Shown here in pieces: positions 16,066-23,531 of a stretch of DNA of 64,000 nucleotides (its first letter is position 1; the number at the start of each line of letters is the position of its first letter). The notes beneath the pieces were generated by a model. The model was given only the letters and a program-made list of their open reading frames with translations, was not told the origin of the DNA and ran no database searches. The DNA is from Frateuria hangzhouensis (GTDB lineage Bacteria > Pseudomonadota > Gammaproteobacteria > Xanthomonadales > Rhodanobacteraceae), in the NCBI RefSeq assembly GCF_026410505.1, contig NZ_JAPMIU010000012.1, positions 41,565 through 105,564 on the forward strand, read 5' to 3'. Both the position numbers and the translations under genes were made by a program.

Positions 16066-16096
16066 CGAAGGCGGGCATGAGCCCGCCTTCGTTTTA
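16066..16096 (+). terminator. Rho-independent terminator of the subtilisin gene
   Basis: An 11-base GC-rich stem (CGAAGGCGGGC and its complement) with loop ATGA is followed by TTTTAT, 27 bases after the stop codon. This is a textbook intrinsic terminator for the plus strand. Confidence 0.9.
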
Positions 16097-16127
16097 TCCG
16101 GGAAGGCGCCGGGGCGCCGCGAGGCGG

Positions 16128-16151
16128 TGGTGGGTTGAAGCCCACCCTACG
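16128..16151. repeat. Single arm of REP family C
   Basis: The stretch TGGTGGGTTGAAGCCCACCC plus TACG matches the right arm of the paired element at 22693-22761 with one difference. It folds into a short hairpin through GTGGG/CCCAC. No complementary partner is nearby, so it is a solitary REP. Confidence 0.75.
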
Positions 16152-16205
16152 CGCGCTTGCGCGCGGAGAGCCGGCACACATGGCGCCGGATCCGCGCGCG
16201 CTTCT

Positions 16206-16766
16206 TCAGAAGCGCTGGCGATTCTCCATGCCGCTGGCGGTGGTGCCGCGGACGCCGAGCGTACTGGCACCGGCGGAAATGTCCTCCGCGCCGCGCCGCT
16301 CGAAAATGGCGCGCGCGCGATCGCGTTCGGCCATGTCGTCGGTGTGGACGCTGATCAGCACATGGCCTCCGCGCACCTTCTCGTCGTAGTGCTTGGCTTC
16401 CTCCTCGGGGATGCCCATGCCGACCAGCGCACCGATGATGCCGCCGGTGGCGCCGCCGATCGCCGCACCACCGAGCGCTGCCATGATCGGGCCGGCCGCG
16501 ATGAACGGGCCCACACCCGGGATCGCCAGCGTGCCGATGCCGGCCAGCCAGCCCAGTATCGCGCCGGTGCCCATGCCGGCCACGCCGCCGGCGGTGGCGC
16601 CCTCGGGCGCCTTGGTGTTGTGCTCGGTAGCGAACTCGCGCGTGCCGCCACGATCCTGCATCAGCACGGAAATATCGTTGTTGCCAAAGCCGGCCGACTT
16701 CAGGTCGTCCACGATGTTCTCGGCCAGCTCACGGGTCGGCGCGGTGCAATAAACGGTTGCGTTCAT
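16206..16766 (-). CDS. General stress (YflT-like) protein with glycine-zipper region
   Basis: This 186-residue protein begins with a YflT/general-stress-17M-like fold (MNATVYCTAPTRELAENIVD... with ISVLMQD). It then has a long Gly/Ala-rich hydrophobic stretch (about 70-125, e.g. GGAAIGGATGGIIGALVGMG), and ends with a segment (GGHVLISVHTDD...AIFERRGAEDIS) that repeats the small alpha-beta fold. Such proteins are induced by salt, heat or osmotic stress, but their biochemical role is unknown. The glycine zipper may insert in or pack against membrane. The gene follows the BON-domain gene at 11 bases, so the two form an operon. The start is the ATG at 16766. Confidence 0.82.
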   Translation of the reverse strand: MNATVYCTAPTRELAENIVDDLKSAGFGNNDISVLMQDRGGTREFATEHNTKAPEGATAGGVAGMGTGAILGWLAGIGTLAIPGVGPFIAAGPIMAALGGAAIGGATGGIIGALVGMGIPEEEAKHYDEKVRGGHVLISVHTDDMAERDRARAIFERRGAEDISAGASTLGVRGTTASGMENRQRF

Positions 16767-16777
16767 GGGGGATGTCC

Positions 16778-17197
16778 TCAATGGCTCTGGTCGGTTTCGA
16801 TATCGAGTCGGTTGTCCACGCGCTGGACGCCCTGGACGCCACTGGCCAGTTGCTGGATGCGCGCCTTCTCCTGCGCATCGGCCACCGGGCCGCGCAGCGT
16901 CACCACGCCGCCGTTGGCGATCACCTTGACGTTGCGCGCCTTGACCGAGAGGTTGCCGTCGCCAACGATCGCCTGGCGCACGTTGGCGACCAGGTCCACA
17001 TCGGCAGAGGCGTTGGACTGGTCCATCGGCAGGGTGGCGCGATCGTTGCGGTCGCGCTCGTTGGTGCCGGTGTTGTCGGCGTCCTGACCGGTAACTGGAT
17101 GATCCGGCGGCGGACTCTGTTGCGCCAGGGCACCGGAGCTTGCCGCGACGGCCGCCACCAGGCCCACGGCCGCGAGGCTGGGCAATGCGAGCTTCAT
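16778..17197 (-). CDS. Periplasmic BON-domain protein
   Basis: This 139-residue protein has a signal peptide (to ALA/Q26), a Ser/Asp/Asn-rich linker and one BON domain (about 70-135). The BON domain shows VANVRQAIVGDG, VKVIANGGVVTLRGPV and VQGVQRVDNRL, the usual alpha-beta-beta-alpha-beta signature. BON proteins bind phospholipid or periplasmic partners and help the envelope resist stress. It is the first gene of a pair with the YflT-like gene 11 bases downstream, which supports an envelope or osmotic stress role. An AAAGGGAG site precedes the ATG. Confidence 0.9.
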   Translation of the reverse strand: MKLALPSLAAVGLVAAVAASSGALAQQSPPPDHPVTGQDADNTGTNERDRNDRATLPMDQSNASADVDLVANVRQAIVGDGNLSVKARNVKVIANGGVVTLRGPVADAQEKARIQQLASGVQGVQRVDNRLDIETDQSH

Positions 17198-17241
17198 GCA
17201 TGACTCCCTTTGTGGTTTCGATGCGGGAACGATCCGCGTGA

Positions 17242-17262
17242 CCCGGGGCGAGTTACCCCGGG
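17242..17262 (-). terminator. Possible terminator after the PadR operon
   Basis: A 7-base inverted repeat (CCCGGGG, loop of 7, CCCCGGG) lies 123 bases beyond the stop of the membrane-protein gene on the minus strand, before the BON gene. It has no T run, so this is only a weak call. Confidence 0.3.
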
Positions 17263-17384
17263 ACAGCCACGCTAGGTGCCAGCGGGTTCAGCGCCGGTGT
17301 CGCCTTGGTGAAAGGCGGGCAAAGGCCGCCAGGCCGTGGGGGCCGGGTTCAGGGCCTCCGCGGCAGTCGAGCCGCCCGGCGCGC

Positions 17385-18755
17385 TCAGAGATAATCGAAC
17401 ACCGGCGGAAACACGATCACGACCAGCGCTGCCCAGCTGGCATACACGTACAGGTAATTCGTCTGCCACCGTTCCAGGCTCGCGAACGGCGCGCGACCCC
17501 GCAGGAAGCGGAAATAGAGCACGGCCGACCACGCCAGGTTGACCAGCAGGATCACGTTCTCGCCCAGCGCCGCCACGCGGTTGGGCGTAAAGCCGAATTC
17601 GTTGATGCGCACGGCGATCGCCCATAGCGCCAGTGCATCGGTCAACAGCGCACTGACCACGAGCACCACCTGCACGACGTCGAACACACCGGGTGGCGCT
17701 TGCGGATCCCGCGCCGACACCGAATAGAGCAGCAAGCCCAGCACCAGCACCAGCAGCAGATCGAAGGCGATCAGTTCGTTGCGATCGATCTGCACGCCAC
17801 GCCCGGTCCACAGCACGGTGCCCAGGAACACCACCAGCACGATGGCAAAGAACGGCGTGAACAGGCGCGTCAGCACCGGCGCCATGTTCTCGATCACACT
17901 TTGTTTGGCCTCCACCAGCCACGCGGCCACCAGCACGCCGCCGGCGGCGCCGCACGGTAACAGCCAGGTCGCGAACACGGTTTCGGCTTTGATGCCGATG
18001 GCCTCGAACATCATCATCACGAAGGCGGTGAGCACGCCGCCGCCCAGCGCGATCAGCACGAAGTAGATGAACAGCTCGCCGGAGAACCGGATGAAATCCA
18101 TGCGCCCACCGACCTCGCGCCAGCGGACGCCGGCATACACCATGCCCACCGCCAGCCAGAGCGCGATCGGCAGATGCAGCGCCGCCAGCGCCTCGGTGGC
18201 GCCGACGGGCCCGTAGGGGTAGACGTTGACGAACACCGCCGCCAGGGCGAACGCCACGGCCAGCCAGCCGAGCGCCCGGGCGCCTAGCTGCCGCTTCCAC
18301 ACGAAATAGCCGGCCAGCAAAGGCAGCGCGAAGAGGCTCAGGTTGCGCAGGTAGAAACGGTTCTCGTGCTCCCAATCCAGACCGAACAACACCGGCAGCT
18401 TGATCGCCACGGCCGCGGCCAGCGCCAGGGCGAACGCCACGAAGGCATCCGTGCGGCTGCGCGTGGACGGGTCGCCGCCACCCGGAGGCACCACCACGAG
18501 CTGCTTCCACAGCCGCTCCGAGTGCTCGTTGGCGAACTCCCGCGAAAGCGCATCCAGGTTGCCCATGCGCTTGACCGCCACCAGGAAGGCTTCGTCGGTG
18601 GCCAGCCCCGCCTCGACCAGCGCCGCGACCTGCTCGCGCAGGTGATCCTCCAGTTCGGCGACGTCGACGGCGTGGATCGCCTGCCGGCGTCTGAGGTAGC
18701 TGCGCCACTGGTCGATCTGCGCTTCGAGCGATACCGCGTGATCCGAGGCCGACAT
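17385..18755 (-). CDS. Permease-prefix (PPD1) multi-pass membrane protein
   Basis: This 456-residue protein has a soluble N-terminus (about 1-90) with the permease-prefix pattern (VAELEDHLREQVAALVEAGL, DEAFLVAVKRMGN). That pattern is found in membrane proteins paired with PadR regulators. The rest has about ten hydrophobic helices, including LALAAAVAIKLPVLFG and LIAFDLLLVLVLGLLLYSV. It lies 2 bases after the PadR gene, so the two are translationally linked and the PadR protein surely controls it. Proteins of this kind are linked to envelope or antimicrobial stress, but transport activity is unproven. Confidence 0.85.
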   Translation of the reverse strand: MSASDHAVSLEAQIDQWRSYLRRRQAIHAVDVAELEDHLREQVAALVEAGLATDEAFLVAVKRMGNLDALSREFANEHSERLWKQLVVVPPGGGDPSTRSRTDAFVAFALALAAAVAIKLPVLFGLDWEHENRFYLRNLSLFALPLLAGYFVWKRQLGARALGWLAVAFALAAVFVNVYPYGPVGATEALAALHLPIALWLAVGMVYAGVRWREVGGRMDFIRFSGELFIYFVLIALGGGVLTAFVMMMFEAIGIKAETVFATWLLPCGAAGGVLVAAWLVEAKQSVIENMAPVLTRLFTPFFAIVLVVFLGTVLWTGRGVQIDRNELIAFDLLLVLVLGLLLYSVSARDPQAPPGVFDVVQVVLVVSALLTDALALWAIAVRINEFGFTPNRVAALGENVILLVNLAWSAVLYFRFLRGRAPFASLERWQTNYLYVYASWAALVVIVFPPVFDYL

Positions 18756-18757
18756 GG

Positions 18758-19138
18758 TCAGGCTCCTTGTGGCAACAGGACGGCCGACGCCGAATCGCCG
18801 GCCGGAATGGAAAGCGCGTTCCAGATCGAGCGCAGAGTCGCGTCCACCGCCTGCCACTGCCGGCGCTCTTCGGCGAGCTGGTCCCGGCCGGTCGGTGTGA
18901 CGCGGTAGTACTTGCGGCGGCGCCCGCTTTCGGCGACTTCCCAACGCGCCTCGATATGCCCGAGCCGCTCGAGCCGGTGCAGCACCGGGTAGAGCATCCC
19001 GTCCGTCCACTCCATGTGCCCGCCGGACAGCTCACGCACGCGCTGCAGGATCGCGTAGCCGTAGCTGTCCCCCTCGGCCAGGATCGCCAGCACGATCGGG
19101 GTCGATGAGGCGGCTATCAGATCCTTGTTGATCGCCAT
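18758..19138 (-). CDS. PadR family transcriptional regulator
   Basis: This 126-residue DNA-binding repressor has the winged helix-turn-helix of PadR (VLAILAEGDSYGYAILQRVREL), GGHMEWTDGMLYPVLHRLERLG as recognition region and wing, and ESGRRRKYYRVTPTGRDQLAEE. The C-terminal helix (WQAVDATLRSIW) is the dimer helix of the short PadR class. It heads an operon with the permease-prefix membrane gene 2 bases downstream. The repeated GTACTAT boxes just upstream are the probable autoregulatory operator. The inducing signal is unknown. Confidence 0.95.
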   Translation of the reverse strand: MAINKDLIAASSTPIVLAILAEGDSYGYAILQRVRELSGGHMEWTDGMLYPVLHRLERLGHIEARWEVAESGRRRKYYRVTPTGRDQLAEERRQWQAVDATLRSIWNALSIPAGDSASAVLLPQGA

Positions 19139-19180
19139 GGATGTCCCGTGTTGCGCGGCGCGGGCGAACGTGTCCGCGAA

Positions 19181-19216
19181 TACATGGTGGTACTATACAT
19201 GGAAGTACTATGCATG
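19181..19216. promoter_or_regulatory. Probable PadR operator (tandem GTACTATRCATG boxes)
   Basis: Two 12-base direct repeats, GTACTATACATG (19190-19201) and GTACTATGCATG (19205-19216), start 15 bases apart, with a further TACATG at 19181-19186. They lie 43 to 78 bases before the PadR start codon, where PadR regulators bind their own promoters. Family operators usually contain ATAC/GTAT type half sites, which these boxes have. Confidence 0.6.
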
Positions 19217-19413
19217 CAACGACGAGGGACGCCGGGAGCGAGCGGGGGACGATCCAGGGCGCGGCCGTTGCCGGCGTTGGGTCGCCGGTTCATGGCAGAC
19301 ACGCTCTAGACACCGGGCCGGCTAGCGTGAGCGGACCCGTGGACAAGCCCGGGAAACAGCAGCCCGCGCTCCGCCCGTGCCCGTTCCGCCGCGCCCTATC
19401 GAGACAGCAGCCC

Positions 19414-19857
19414 ATGAGCTCCCGTGCCGCATCGCACCGCTCCATCGTGGCCAGCGCCATCTACGGCGTTCTCAACCCGATCCCGTACGGGTTTTTCGTC
19501 GCCGCACTGGTCTTCGACATCCTCTACGCCCGCACGGCCGTGATGCTGTGGGGCAAGGGCGCGGCCTGGCTGGTCACGATCGGGCTGTTGTTCGCGGTGA
19601 TTCCGCGGTTGGTCAACCTGGCACAGGTCTGGATCACCTCCCGGCACGGCGCCCTGCGTGCGGACAAGCTCGACTTCTGGCTCAACCTGGTAGCCATCGT
19701 CGCGGCGATCGTCAACGCGTTCGTGCACTCGCGCGATGCCTACGGGATGGTTCCCGCCAACGTGTGGCTGTCGGCCTGCACGGTGCTGCTGCTGTCCATC
19801 GGCCACGTGCTGATCGTCGTGGAGTACACCACAGCGGGAGGCGTCACCCATGAATAA
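19414..19857 (+). CDS. DUF2231 membrane protein
   Basis: This 147-residue protein has four hydrophobic segments (IYGVLNPIPYGFFVAALVFD, WLVTIGLLFAVIPRL, LNLVAIVAAIVNAFVHSRD, LSACTVLLLSIGHVLIVVEY). The layout, with HSRD after the third helix and G(Y/F)xFVAALVFD in the first, matches DUF2231 proteins, which often sit beside haem or quinone-linked oxidoreductases. Its stop overlaps the ATG of the dehydrogenase-like lipoprotein gene by 8 bases, so the two are translationally coupled. The start at 19414 precedes the first helix directly. It is possibly a membrane anchor or electron partner, but that is unproven. Confidence 0.85.
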   Translation: MSSRAASHRSIVASAIYGVLNPIPYGFFVAALVFDILYARTAVMLWGKGAAWLVTIGLLFAVIPRLVNLAQVWITSRHGALRADKLDFWLNLVAIVAAIVNAFVHSRDAYGMVPANVWLSACTVLLLSIGHVLIVVEYTTAGGVTHE

Positions 19858-21160
19858 GGCCATCGGCTGGAGTGCGCTGGCGTGTGCGGCCCTGCTGGGC
19901 GGGTGCGGCAATCAGGCGTCATATACGCCGACGGAGCAGTCCGGCGCGAACCCGCCCCTGCCCGAGGCCCGCAACTTCCTGCTGCCGCCCATGAAGGTTC
20001 CCGGCGGGGTCGGCTGGAGGGCGGGCCAGACGCCGAAGGTGGCGGCGGGCCTCAGGATCGAAAAGATCGCCGGCGACCTGATGCATCCCCGCCAGCTCTA
20101 CGTGTTGCCCAACGGCGACGTGCTGGTGGTGGAAACCAACGGTCCAGGCAGCGAGCCGGTCACCACGCCCAAGCAATTGATCGCCGGCAAGGTCAAGAAC
20201 CGCTCGGGCCGGGGCGGCAAGGGTGGCAACCGGATCACCCTGCTGCGCCATGACGCCACCACCGATGCATGGGAGCGGCACGTCTTTGTCGAGCACCTCA
20301 ACTCGCCCTTCGGCGTGCAATTGATCGGCGACACCCTCTATGTCGCCAACACCGACGGCATCGTGGCGTTTCCCTACGTCAGCGGGGAAACGCGGATCAC
20401 TGCACCCGGCGCGGCGTTCGCGGACCTGCCCGGCACGATCGACCACCACTGGACCAAGGCCCTGCTGGCGAGTCCGGACGGCCGCAAGCTGTACGTCGGC
20501 GTCGGTTCCAACAGCAACATCACCGAGAACGGCCTGGCGGTGGAGTACCGCCGCGCGGCCGTGCTGGAAGTGGACGTGGCGACCGGCGGCAGCCGCATCT
20601 TTGCGACGGGCCTGCGCAACCCGACCGGGCTGCAGTGGGAACCGCAGACCGCCAGGCTGTGGGCGATCGTCAACGAACGCGACGAGATCGGCGCCGACCT
20701 GGTGCCGGACTACCTGACCTCCGTGCAGGAGGGCGGCTTCTACGGATGGCCCTACAGCTACTTCGGTCAGCACGTGGATACCCGCGTCCAGCCGCCACGG
20801 CCGGACCTGGTCAACAAGGCGATCAAGCCGGACTACGCGCTGGGGTCGCATGTGGCTGCGCTCGGGCTGCTGTTCTCCACCGACAACGCCCTGCCCGCCA
20901 GCTACCACGGCGGCGCATTCGTCAGCGAGCACGGCAGTTGGAACCGCAAGCCGCTCAGTGGCTACCGGGTCGTCTTCGTCGCCTTCCGGCAAGGCAAGCC
21001 GGTTGGCGTGCCCCAACCGGTGGTCACCGGCTTCCACTCCGACGACGAGTCCACGCTGTACGGCGCCCCGGTCGGGCTCGCACAGGACAAGGACGGCGCG
21101 CTGCTGATTGCGGACGACGTGGGCAACGTCGTGTGGCGGGTGTCGGCGGACACGCGCTGA
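19850..21160 (+). CDS. PQQ-type sugar (L-sorbosone) dehydrogenase-like lipoprotein
   Basis: This 436-residue lipoprotein has lipobox LLGGC (Cys at about 19), so it is lipid-anchored in the envelope. The body is a six-bladed beta-propeller of the glucose/sorbosone dehydrogenase family, as shown by LYVLPNGDVLVVETN, LYVGVGSNSNITENG, ATGLRNPTGLQWEP, QEGGFYGWPYSYFGQH and FVSEHGSWNRKPLSGYRVVF. Relatives oxidise aldoses with PQQ. Whether PQQ is made here cannot be seen. It is coupled to the DUF2231 gene by an 8-base overlap. The family is clear but the substrate is open. Confidence 0.88.
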   Translation: MNKAIGWSALACAALLGGCGNQASYTPTEQSGANPPLPEARNFLLPPMKVPGGVGWRAGQTPKVAAGLRIEKIAGDLMHPRQLYVLPNGDVLVVETNGPGSEPVTTPKQLIAGKVKNRSGRGGKGGNRITLLRHDATTDAWERHVFVEHLNSPFGVQLIGDTLYVANTDGIVAFPYVSGETRITAPGAAFADLPGTIDHHWTKALLASPDGRKLYVGVGSNSNITENGLAVEYRRAAVLEVDVATGGSRIFATGLRNPTGLQWEPQTARLWAIVNERDEIGADLVPDYLTSVQEGGFYGWPYSYFGQHVDTRVQPPRPDLVNKAIKPDYALGSHVAALGLLFSTDNALPASYHGGAFVSEHGSWNRKPLSGYRVVFVAFRQGKPVGVPQPVVTGFHSDDESTLYGAPVGLAQDKDGALLIADDVGNVVWRVSADTR

Positions 21161-21282
21161 GCTCGTCATCCCGACGGCCTGCGGGACGGAGCCGGCCTCC
21201 GGCAGCCGACCGGGACCGCGGCGGGCCACGGGCGACGGCGATTGCCCCACCGCGACAGCTGCATGGAGCCACGTCCGTGCTA

Positions 21283-21410
21283 GGCTTCGGCCTCGAAGGG
21301 GAGTAGCTCCCACGTGCTGTCGCCGTCATGACGAGCTTGAGGCTCCGGTGCAGCAGCAGGCCGATCCGGCCTGTGAGCAAGACCTTCGCCGTTCCGCGGC
21401 GAAGGTGCGT
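21283..21410 (+). promoter_or_regulatory. yybP-ykoY manganese riboswitch
   Basis: The conserved 5' end AAGGGGAGTAGC (21296-21307) and 3' end GAGCAAGACC (21375-21384) of the yybP-ykoY aptamer are both exact. P1 forms between CGAAGG (21294-21299) and CCTTCG (21383-21388). The middle holds GTCATGACGAGCTTGAGG..., matching the metal-binding loop region. The element lies about 140 bases before a zinc-ribbon/TerC operon, and TerC-type exporters are the usual targets. A competing hairpin at 21382-21406 is the likely expression platform. Coordinates are approximate at both ends. Confidence 0.9.
21382..21406 (+). promoter_or_regulatory. Riboswitch expression-platform hairpin
   Basis: ACCTTCGCCG (21382-21391) pairs perfectly with CGGCGAAGGT (21397-21406) around loop TTCCG. 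The left arm contains the 3' strand of P1, so this stem and the folded aptamer exclude each other. There is no T run after it, so it is probably not a simple terminator. Confidence 0.65.
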
Positions 21411-21544
21411 CCATCCGATGCATGTGCGCTGCGGCTTCGCCCGCGGGTGACCGCATGCACGCGATCCATGCATGCGGCACTTTCGGGTTTCAGCGGAGCG
21501 TGTGGCGGGCCTGTCGCCCGTCCGGTTCCGGAACCCGGAGACAG

Positions 21545-21823
21545 ATGATGTTGTGCCCCGTATGCAAGACCGTGAACCTCGCGATGACCGACCGCCAGGG
21601 CATCGAGATCGACTACTGCCCCAGCTGCCGCGGCGTCTGGCTGGACCGCGGCGAGCTCGACCGCCTGATCGACCGCGCCGAGCAGCCCGCTGCACGCGCG
21701 GCGCCGATCACGACGCCGCCTCGCCATGGGCGGCCCTATCCTCCCGCCCCTGAGCAACACGATGCCTACCGGCACGGCCGCAAGCGCCACAAATCGCTGC
21801 TCGGCGAACTGTTCGATTTCTAG
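21545..21823 (+). CDS. Zinc-ribbon (TFIIB-type) small protein
   Basis: This 92-residue protein opens with a C4 zinc ribbon: CPVCKTVNL at 4-7 and YCPSCRGVWLDRGELDRLI near 25-43. The CxxC...CxxC plus GVWLDRGEL is the signature of the zf-TFIIB (PF13453) family. The C-terminal half is Pro/His/Arg-rich, ending KRHKSLLGELFDF, a conserved tail in this family. Its function is unknown. It lies between the manganese riboswitch and terC, so it may serve in metal homeostasis. Two adjacent ATGs (21545 and 21548) are possible. Confidence 0.9.
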   Translation: MMLCPVCKTVNLAMTDRQGIEIDYCPSCRGVWLDRGELDRLIDRAEQPAARAAPITTPPRHGRPYPPAPEQHDAYRHGRKRHKSLLGELFDF

Positions 21824-21844
21824 CACGCGCACGCCCCTGACGCC

Positions 21845-21869
21845 CGCCGGCCCGACCGGGCCGGCGTTT
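21845..21869 (+). terminator. Hairpin between zinc-ribbon gene and terC
   Basis: CGCCGGCCCG and its perfect complement surround a 2-base loop, followed by TTTCCCC. The stem is strong but the T run is short. It may partly stop transcription from the riboswitch promoter before terC, or stabilise the upstream message. Confidence 0.55.
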
Positions 21870-21902
21870 CCCCAGTCCGTCATCCGAACAACGGAAAAAC
21901 CC

Positions 21903-22676
21903 ATGGACGCTCTACTGAATCCCGAGATCTGGCTTGCGCTGGCGACCCTCACCGCGCTCGAGCTGGTGCTGGGCATCGACAACATCATTTTCATCTCGAT
22001 CCTGGCGGGCAAGCTGCCGCCGGCGCAGCGCGACAAGGCGCGCCGGCTGGGCATCACGCTCGCCGCCGTCACCCGCCTGGCGCTGTTGATGGCGATCGCC
22101 TGGATCATCGGCCTGACCGCCCCGCTGTTTTCGGTGATGGGCCAGCCCTTCTCCTGGCGCGACCTGATCCTGATCGGCGGCGGCCTGTTCCTGATCGCCA
22201 AGGCCACCCACGAAATCCACCAGAAACTCGAAGGCGCCAGCGAACCGGCAAGCCCGGGCAAGGCCGCTGCCGCATCGCTGGGCGGCGTGATCGTGCAGAT
22301 CATGCTGCTGGACGTGGTGTTCTCGCTCGATTCGATCATCACCGCCGTAGGCATGGTCGACGAGCGCTGGGTCATGGTTGCGGCGATCCTGATCTCGATC
22401 GCCTTCATGCTGATATTCGCCAAGGCACTCGGCGAGTTCGTCGAGCGTCACCCGACGGTCAAGGTGCTCGCGCTGAGCTTCCTGATCATGATCGGGCTGG
22501 TGCTGATCGCCGACGGCTTCGGCCGCCACATCCCGAAGGGCTACATCTACGCCGCGATGGCGTTCTCGGTATTCGTCGAGCTGATCAACCTGTGGATCCG
22601 CAAGCGCAGCGGCCGGGCGGTCGCGCCCGTGAAGCTGCACGAAAAGTACGAAGGCGACGCGCCGGAGCGGGAATAG
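21903..22676 (+). CDS. TerC family integral membrane protein, likely Mn2+ exporter
   Basis: This 257-residue protein has about seven hydrophobic helices. The TerC core motifs are ALELVLGIDNIIFISILAGK near residue 20-39 and MLLDVVFSLDSIITAVGMV in the second half. The acidic ELVLGIDN and FSLDS motifs are conserved metal-binding sites. TerC proteins of the Alx/MeeF/YoaE type export manganese or load it into secreted enzymes. The upstream yybP-ykoY riboswitch strongly supports that role. The cytoplasmic tail is basic and then acidic. The start is the ATG at 21903. Confidence 0.93.
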   Translation: MDALLNPEIWLALATLTALELVLGIDNIIFISILAGKLPPAQRDKARRLGITLAAVTRLALLMAIAWIIGLTAPLFSVMGQPFSWRDLILIGGGLFLIAKATHEIHQKLEGASEPASPGKAAAASLGGVIVQIMLLDVVFSLDSIITAVGMVDERWVMVAAILISIAFMLIFAKALGEFVERHPTVKVLALSFLIMIGLVLIADGFGRHIPKGYIYAAMAFSVFVELINLWIRKRSGRAVAPVKLHEKYEGDAPERE

Positions 22677-22692
22677 ACCTATCCATCAAGCA

Positions 22693-22761
22693 CGTAGGGT
22701 GGGCTTCAGCCCACCAGCCCGTTCGAGGAACATCGGCTGGTGGGCTGAAGCCCACCCTACG
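22693..22761. repeat. REP-like inverted pair, family C
   Basis: Two perfect 25-base complementary arms (22693-22717 and 22737-22761) carry GTAGGGTGGGCTTCAGCCCA, separated by 19 bases. Each arm is also a small hairpin (GTGGGC/GCCCAC type). The element lies between the convergent terC and DUF2945 genes and may also block read-through. A single arm recurs at 16128-16151. Confidence 0.85.
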
Positions 22762-22777
22762 TTGCACTGCGCGGCGT

Positions 22778-22990
22778 TCAGCCGATCTTTTGCAGCGCCG
22801 CGCCCTTGTGCATGGCGACGTGGTCGGTCTTGTCGCTCTTGATCTCGTACTGCGGGTCGTCCTCGCTGCAGTGGCGTGTATGCCCCTTGTACTGGGTATC
22901 GCGCGTGTGCACCTCGGTGATGGTCCCTTCCACGTGGCCGGCTTCGGAATTCCAGCGCACGTGATCTCCGACCTTGAACGGATGCTTCAT
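22778..22990 (-). CDS. DUF2945 (hypervirulence-associated Tudor-like) protein
   Basis: This 70-residue basic protein begins MKHPFKVGDHVRWNSEAGHV and continues VEGTITEVHT...HTRHCSEDDPQYEIKSDKT...AMHKGAALQKI. That is the full pattern of DUF2945, a small SH3/Tudor-like barrel common in proteobacteria. The family's biochemical role is unknown. It stands just downstream of a gene for a secreted protein in the same direction, 23 bases away. The ATG at 22990 gives the complete domain. Confidence 0.88.
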   Translation of the reverse strand: MKHPFKVGDHVRWNSEAGHVEGTITEVHTRDTQYKGHTRHCSEDDPQYEIKSDKTDHVAMHKGAALQKIG

Positions 22991-23013
22991 GGTGGCTCCC
23001 GCGTGATCAACCG

Positions 23014-23421
23014 TTATTGACCTTTCAGGCTGGAAAGCACCTTTTGCGCGTCTGCCTGCGCGTCCGCCAGCGTCGTGGCATGGAGCCCCTGCTGCGCCTC
23101 GTTCAGAGCCGCCTGCAACTGCGATTCGCGCGCGGCGTCGCCCTTGGCGTCGACGATGGCACCCTCGCCCATGCCTTTGCACGGGTTCTCCGCATCGGCG
23201 TCGAAAGCCTGCCCGGACGGGCCGACCAGGCAGTTGATGACGTGCTGCAGGTGCGCATGGGCCATCTTCAGGTTCGCCGCGCCGAGGGCCATGCCGGCGT
23301 GTGCGCTGGCCGTGCTGACCTGCCTGGTCGCGGCGCTGCCCGGGTCTGCCCCCTGCGCGGCCAGCGGCAACGCGCACGCAAGTACCAGCGCCGGTATCCA
23401 TCGAATCGATTTCATCGCCAT
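23014..23421 (-). CDS. Secreted helical protein of unknown function
   Basis: This 135-residue protein has a signal peptide ending at AAQGA. The mature part is Ala/His/Gln-rich and mainly helical (HAGMALGAANLKMAHAHLQHVINCLVG..., then QLQAALNEAQQGLHATTLADAQ). Two Cys lie in NCLVGPSG and NPCKGMG. The pattern HAxxALxAxNLxxAHxHLQHVINCLVG is typical of a family of small periplasmic proteins whose role is not known. GGAGA 7 bases before the ATG at 23421 favours that start over the ATG two codons later. Confidence 0.75.
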   Translation of the reverse strand: MAMKSIRWIPALVLACALPLAAQGADPGSAATRQVSTASAHAGMALGAANLKMAHAHLQHVINCLVGPSGQAFDADAENPCKGMGEGAIVDAKGDAARESQLQAALNEAQQGLHATTLADAQADAQKVLSSLKGQ

Positions 23422-23531
23422 GGCACGTCTCCGGTTACGCGGCCTTTGCCGCAATCAACGGAGCATAGTCCCGTGAAGTTCATCAAAGCAGCAAAGCGAA
23501 CGCGGCCGCGGATTGGCGGCCGGGCGCCGTC

